From the NCBI RefSeq assembly GCF_028882275.1, contig NZ_JARBUT010000006.1:124001-188000 (forward strand): a stretch of 64,000 nt of DNA, given 5' to 3'. The DNA comes from Nocardiopsis sp. N85. Lineage in GTDB: Bacteria > Actinomycetota > Actinomycetes > Streptosporangiales > Streptosporangiaceae. How positions within the stretch are numbered: the stretch's first letter is position 1; every line of letters starts with the position of its first letter. Positions 61,070-64,000 of the stretch are shown piece by piece. The position numbers and the translations under genes are program-made. The notes under the pieces are model-generated. The model worked only from the letters and a program-made list of their open reading frames with translations, was not told the DNA's origin and searched no databases.

Positions 61070-62398
61070 GTGAACCGCACGCTGATCACCGGGGCCACCG
61101 TGATCACGATGACCCCGGACCGCCCCGAGGCCGAACCGGCCGACGTCCTCATCGAGGGGGACACCGTGCTCGAAGTCGGCCCGGACCTTCCCCGCGACGA
61201 GGCGGAGACCGTCGACCTGACGGGGCGCGTCGTGTGCCCCGGCTTCGTCAACGCCCATCTCCACACGTGGCAGACCGCCTTGCGGGGCACCGGCCCGGAT
61301 TGGACCCTCCTGGGCTACCTGGCCCACATGCACGGCGGGATCACCGGGCGTTACCGACCGGAGGACGTCCATGTGGCGACCCGGGCCGGCGCACTCGCGC
61401 AGCTCGATCGGGGAACGACCACGATCGCCGACTGGGCGCACCACTGCTCGACCCCCGAGGACGCGATCACGGCCGTCGACGCCCTCGCCGATTCGGGGAT
61501 CCGGGCGGCCTTCCTGCACGGAACGCCCTACCGCGACCCCGACGTTCCCCACCCGGTCGAAGTGATCGACCGGCTCATCGCCCATACCTACGGAAACGGG
61601 CTCATCACGATCGGCATGGCCGCTCAGGGCCCCCAGTACTCCTCCCCCGCGGTCGCCGTCACCGACTTCGGGGCCGCACGCGACCGGGACATCGTCGTGT
61701 CGTTCCACCAGAGCGGTGGTGACCTGGCCGACGGCTGGACCGCGCTGCGGTCGGAGGGCCTGTTCGGACCGCGCGTCAACATCGCCCACGGGGTCGAGTC
61801 GTCCGACGAGTGGCTGGAGTACCTGCTCTCGCGGGGCGTGACGTTCACCAGCACACCCGAGAACGAACTGGGGCAGGGGCACGGCACGCCCATCGTCCCG
61901 CGCCTCCTGGACGCCGGCGGCCTCCCGTCGCTCGGCACCGACACCGACGCGGTCACCGGCGGGGACGTGCGTGACGCGGCACGACTGGCCCTCGCCCTGC
62001 GGCGAGGGGTCGAGCACGAGCGGAACCGCCGTTCGGGTGAGCCCATGGCGCTCGAAACGTCGGCGCGGAGCCGGCAGGCCTTGGAGTGGATCACCACCGG
62101 CGGCGCCACGGCGCTCGGACTCGAAGACCGGGTGGGACGGATCTCCGCCGGGATGCGGGCCGACCTCGTCGTGATCGATCCGCGCGGCATCTGCGCGGGC
62201 CCGATGCCCGATCCGGTGGGAGCCGTCCTGAACGCCGACCGGGCGGACATCGAAGCGGTGATGGTCGGCGGCGCCTGGCGCAAGCGCGACCGCGCGTTGG
62301 TGGACGTGGACGTCGAAGACGTCATGTCCCGGCTCGCCCGCTCGGCGCGTCACCTCCTCGGGGAACGGAACGTGCCGAGCGGCGCCCCGGCCGCGTGA
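61070..62398 (+). CDS. Amidohydrolase family protein (chlorohydrolase/deaminase type)
   Basis: A 442-residue metal-dependent hydrolase of the cytosine deaminase/TrzA-AtzA/SsnA branch. Metal ligands: His63 and His65 (PGFVNAHLHTWQT), His213 (SFHQSG), His240 (IAHGVE) and Asp291 (LGTDTDAV). Small beta domains lie at both ends. Such enzymes remove amino, chloro or alkylamino groups from N-heterocycles. The GTG at 61070 follows GAGGAG. A strong operator overlaps its promoter, tying it to the monooxygenase operon. The exact leaving group is unknown. Confidence 0.88.
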   Translation: MNRTLITGATVITMTPDRPEAEPADVLIEGDTVLEVGPDLPRDEAETVDLTGRVVCPGFVNAHLHTWQTALRGTGPDWTLLGYLAHMHGGITGRYRPEDVHVATRAGALAQLDRGTTTIADWAHHCSTPEDAITAVDALADSGIRAAFLHGTPYRDPDVPHPVEVIDRLIAHTYGNGLITIGMAAQGPQYSSPAVAVTDFGAARDRDIVVSFHQSGGDLADGWTALRSEGLFGPRVNIAHGVESSDEWLEYLLSRGVTFTSTPENELGQGHGTPIVPRLLDAGGLPSLGTDTDAVTGGDVRDAARLALALRRGVEHERNRRSGEPMALETSARSRQALEWITTGGATALGLEDRVGRISAGMRADLVVIDPRGICAGPMPDPVGAVLNADRADIEAVMVGGAWRKRDRALVDVDVEDVMSRLARSARHLLGERNVPSGAPAA

Positions 62399-62756
62399 CG
62401 GATCGAGGTCGGGCGCCCTCCGTCGCCGCCGAGGTCGCGGACGTGGGACGGCGGAGGCGGGATCGGCTCACCGAACCGGCCTCCGTCACGGACCTCGGCC
62501 GCCATGTCCGGTTCGTGGGCGAAGGCCTCCCTCGTACCCGGCGATCTCCGGTGGACGCCCTCGGGACACCGGCATCCCGTCCCGGCGGAGTACCGGGCCG
62601 GGTCGCAGGTCCCGTCGCCGCCGCGCGGCCCGCGGACGACGTGGCCGCGCGGCTCGGCGCCCCCGGCCGGTGGGCCCGGACCCGGCCGGATCACCTCGTG
62701 GCCCGACCGCGGTCGGCCACGGCTCCGTCGAAGGCGTTCGGAGGGGAGCCGGTGCC

Positions 62757-62790
62757 GTGCGGGAGCGGCCCGGCCGGGCCGCTCCCGCAC
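62757..62790. terminator. Perfect 17-bp palindromic terminator
   Basis: GTGCGGGAGCGGCCCGG (62757-62773) is followed directly by its exact complement (62774-62790). It lies between two convergent genes. The remaining gap 62399-62893 shows no supported gene. Confidence 0.82.
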
Positions 62791-62893
62791 GAAGCGCACG
62801 CCCCCGAGAACGACGACCCACGGCGATGACCACGCCGTGGCCGCCATGGGCCGGATGCGGCGTGGTCGTACACCGATGGCGAGGACGACGGGG

Positions 62894-64000
62894 CTACTCC
62901 GTGCCGACCGACGCCCGCCGGGTCACCTCCAGACGCCGCTCGGCGCCGAGGCGGGCGTAGAAGGCGATGAGGTCGGGGGCGTCCACGGTGCCCGCGCTGA
63001 CGGCCTGTTCCGGCGCGACGCCCTGGAGCAGGCGTTTGACCGGGACCTCAAGCTTCTTTCCGGTACGCGTGTGGAGGACCGCCGGTACCTGAAGGATCTC
63101 GTCGGGGACGTGACGGGGAGAGGCGCCGGAGCGGATGGCCTCGCGGATCGTCTCGCGCAGGGCGTCGTCCAGCACGGCTCCGTCCGCCAGGACCACGAAC
63201 AGGGGCATCCAGTACCCTCCGTCGGGTTCCTCGCAGCCGATGACCAGGGCCTCGGTGATCTCCGGAAGCCGCTCGACCACGTCGTGGACGTCGCCGCTGC
63301 CCAGGCGGACGCCGTGGCGGTTGAGCGTGGCGTCCGAACGGCCGTGCACGATGACCGAACCGTGCGAGGTACGGGTGATCCGGTCGCCGTGCCGCCACAC
63401 GCCGGGGTAGGCGGCGAAGTAGGCGTCGTGGTAGCGGGTGCCGTGGGCGTCGTTCCAGAAGTGGAGCGGCATCGAGGGCATGGGACGGGTGACGACGAGC
63501 TCGCCGACCCGGTCGGTGACGGGCCCGCCCCTGTCGTCGTAGGCGGCCAGCGCCACGCCGAGGTTGGGGGCGGAGAGTTCACCCTCCCAGACGGGGGTGG
63601 TCGGGGTGCTGCCCGCGAAACCGGAGGCGACGTCGGTACCGCCGGAGGTGGAGGCGAGCTGGACGTGTGCGCCGACGTGCGCACGCACCCATGGATGGGC
63701 CGACGCCGGAAGGGGGGAGCCGGTACTGCCGACCATCCGGACGGCCGACAGGTCGTGGGCGTCGGGCTCGATGCCGTACTTGGCGCACGCGAGCAGGTAC
63801 TGGGGGCTGGTGCCGAAGACGGTGACCCGATGGCGGGCGGCCAGCTCCCACAACAGGTCCGGGCGGGCGGGGGGCACCGGGCCACCGTCGTAGGTGCAGG
63901 CGGCGGCCCCGGTGAGCAGGGCGGAGACCTGCATGTTCCACATCATCCAGTGGGTGGTGGTGTACCACAGCAGTCGGTCTCCGGGACCGAGGTCGGAGTG
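62894..64000 (-). CDS. Acetoacetyl-CoA synthetase-like ligase, C-terminal part (cut by window edge)
   Basis: The last 368 residues of an ANL-superfamily acyl-CoA ligase most like acetoacetate-CoA ligase (full length about 650). The frame is open through the edge: LGPGDRLLWYTTTHWMMWN is the conserved segment before the adenylation core, followed by STSGGTDVASGF, HGRSDATLNRHGVRLGSGDV (hinge region) and HTRTGKKLEVPVKRLLQG with the catalytic Lys. It would feed a C4 or similar acid into CoA metabolism and may close the catabolic route, but could equally be unrelated core metabolism. Confidence 0.88.
   Translation of the reverse strand, partial: HSDLGPGDRLLWYTTTHWMMWNMQVSALLTGAAACTYDGGPVPPARPDLLWELAARHRVTVFGTSPQYLLACAKYGIEPDAHDLSAVRMVGSTGSPLPASAHPWVRAHVGAHVQLASTSGGTDVASGFAGSTPTTPVWEGELSAPNLGVALAAYDDRGGPVTDRVGELVVTRPMPSMPLHFWNDAHGTRYHDAYFAAYPGVWRHGDRITRTSHGSVIVHGRSDATLNRHGVRLGSGDVHDVVERLPEITEALVIGCEEPDGGYWMPLFVVLADGAVLDDALRETIREAIRSGASPRHVPDEILQVPAVLHTRTGKKLEVPVKRLLQGVAPEQAVSAGTVDAPDLIAFYARLGAERRLEVTRRASVGTE

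Noticed and set aside
62399-62756. Arg/Ala-rich open frames after the amidohydrolase
   Set aside because: All six frames give low-complexity sequence without motifs or ribosome sites; treated as non-coding.

Overview
The window is very G+C-rich actinomycete DNA with GTG starts, short ATGA/GTGA gene overlaps and strong GGAGG-type ribosome sites. A DUF574-type methyltransferase, a secreted tripeptidyl-aminopeptidase-like hydrolase, WXG100 and YbaB-like genes, and one enormous WXG-type secreted protein together suggest a filamentous actinobacterium of the Nocardiopsis/Streptosporangiales or Streptomyces kind. The genus is inference. No rRNA, tRNA or CRISPR array was seen.

Region 1 (about 1-24.6 kb) is an accessory stretch of oxidoreductases, acetyltransferases, hydrolases, efflux pumps and small regulators. 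It holds six decayed genes (TetR, luciferase-like, alcohol dehydrogenase, S9 peptidase, IS110 transposase, possibly a membrane protein-like remnant elsewhere). Nine copies of one inverted repeat, GWTGA-N4-TCAWC, lie in front of several of these genes and in front of the MarR gene at 18.0-18.5 kb. This looks like a local, self-regulated MarR regulon: isochorismatase-like hydrolase, DUF5996, LLM oxidoreductase-pirin-GNAT-AhpD operon, and YjdI/YjdJ-like genes. A MerR gene is followed by an efflux gene whose promoter carries a dyad inside a 19-bp spacer, as MerR-controlled promoters do.

Region 2 (24.6-48.9 kb) is the most unusual part. A degenerate PEP-utilising (enzyme I-like) protein, a WXG100-like protein and a YbaB-like protein flank a divergent 21-kb gene for a 7,001-residue protein in which I saw no cysteine. 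It has a WXG/CpnT-type helical N-terminus with hydrophobic segments, proline-rich repeats, long disordered and Ala-rich coiled-coil parts, and two copies of a roughly 1,900-residue module. A degenerate ADP-ribosyltransferase-like domain sits between the modules. The gene ends at a single in-frame TAG, after which the same reading frame continues into sequence resembling the start of another ART unit. I infer a type VII-linked giant effector or surface protein assembled by tandem duplication. No secretion ATPase is in the window.

Region 3 (48.9-64 kb) has a DUF574 methyltransferase and then what looks like a catabolic island: a P450/ferredoxin/ferredoxin-reductase operon preceded by a 25-codon leader ORF, three regulated units (MFS transporter; TetR and FAD monooxygenase-C-C hydrolase-amidohydrolase; chlorohydrolase/deaminase-type amidohydrolase) that share the operator GGCTAY-N3-GTAKCM, a second MFS transporter, and an acetoacetyl-CoA synthetase cut by the window edge. 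The set fits uptake, ring hydroxylation, ring or side-chain cleavage and hydrolysis of an aromatic or N-heterocyclic compound; the substrate is unknown. Strong palindromic terminators separate the convergent units.
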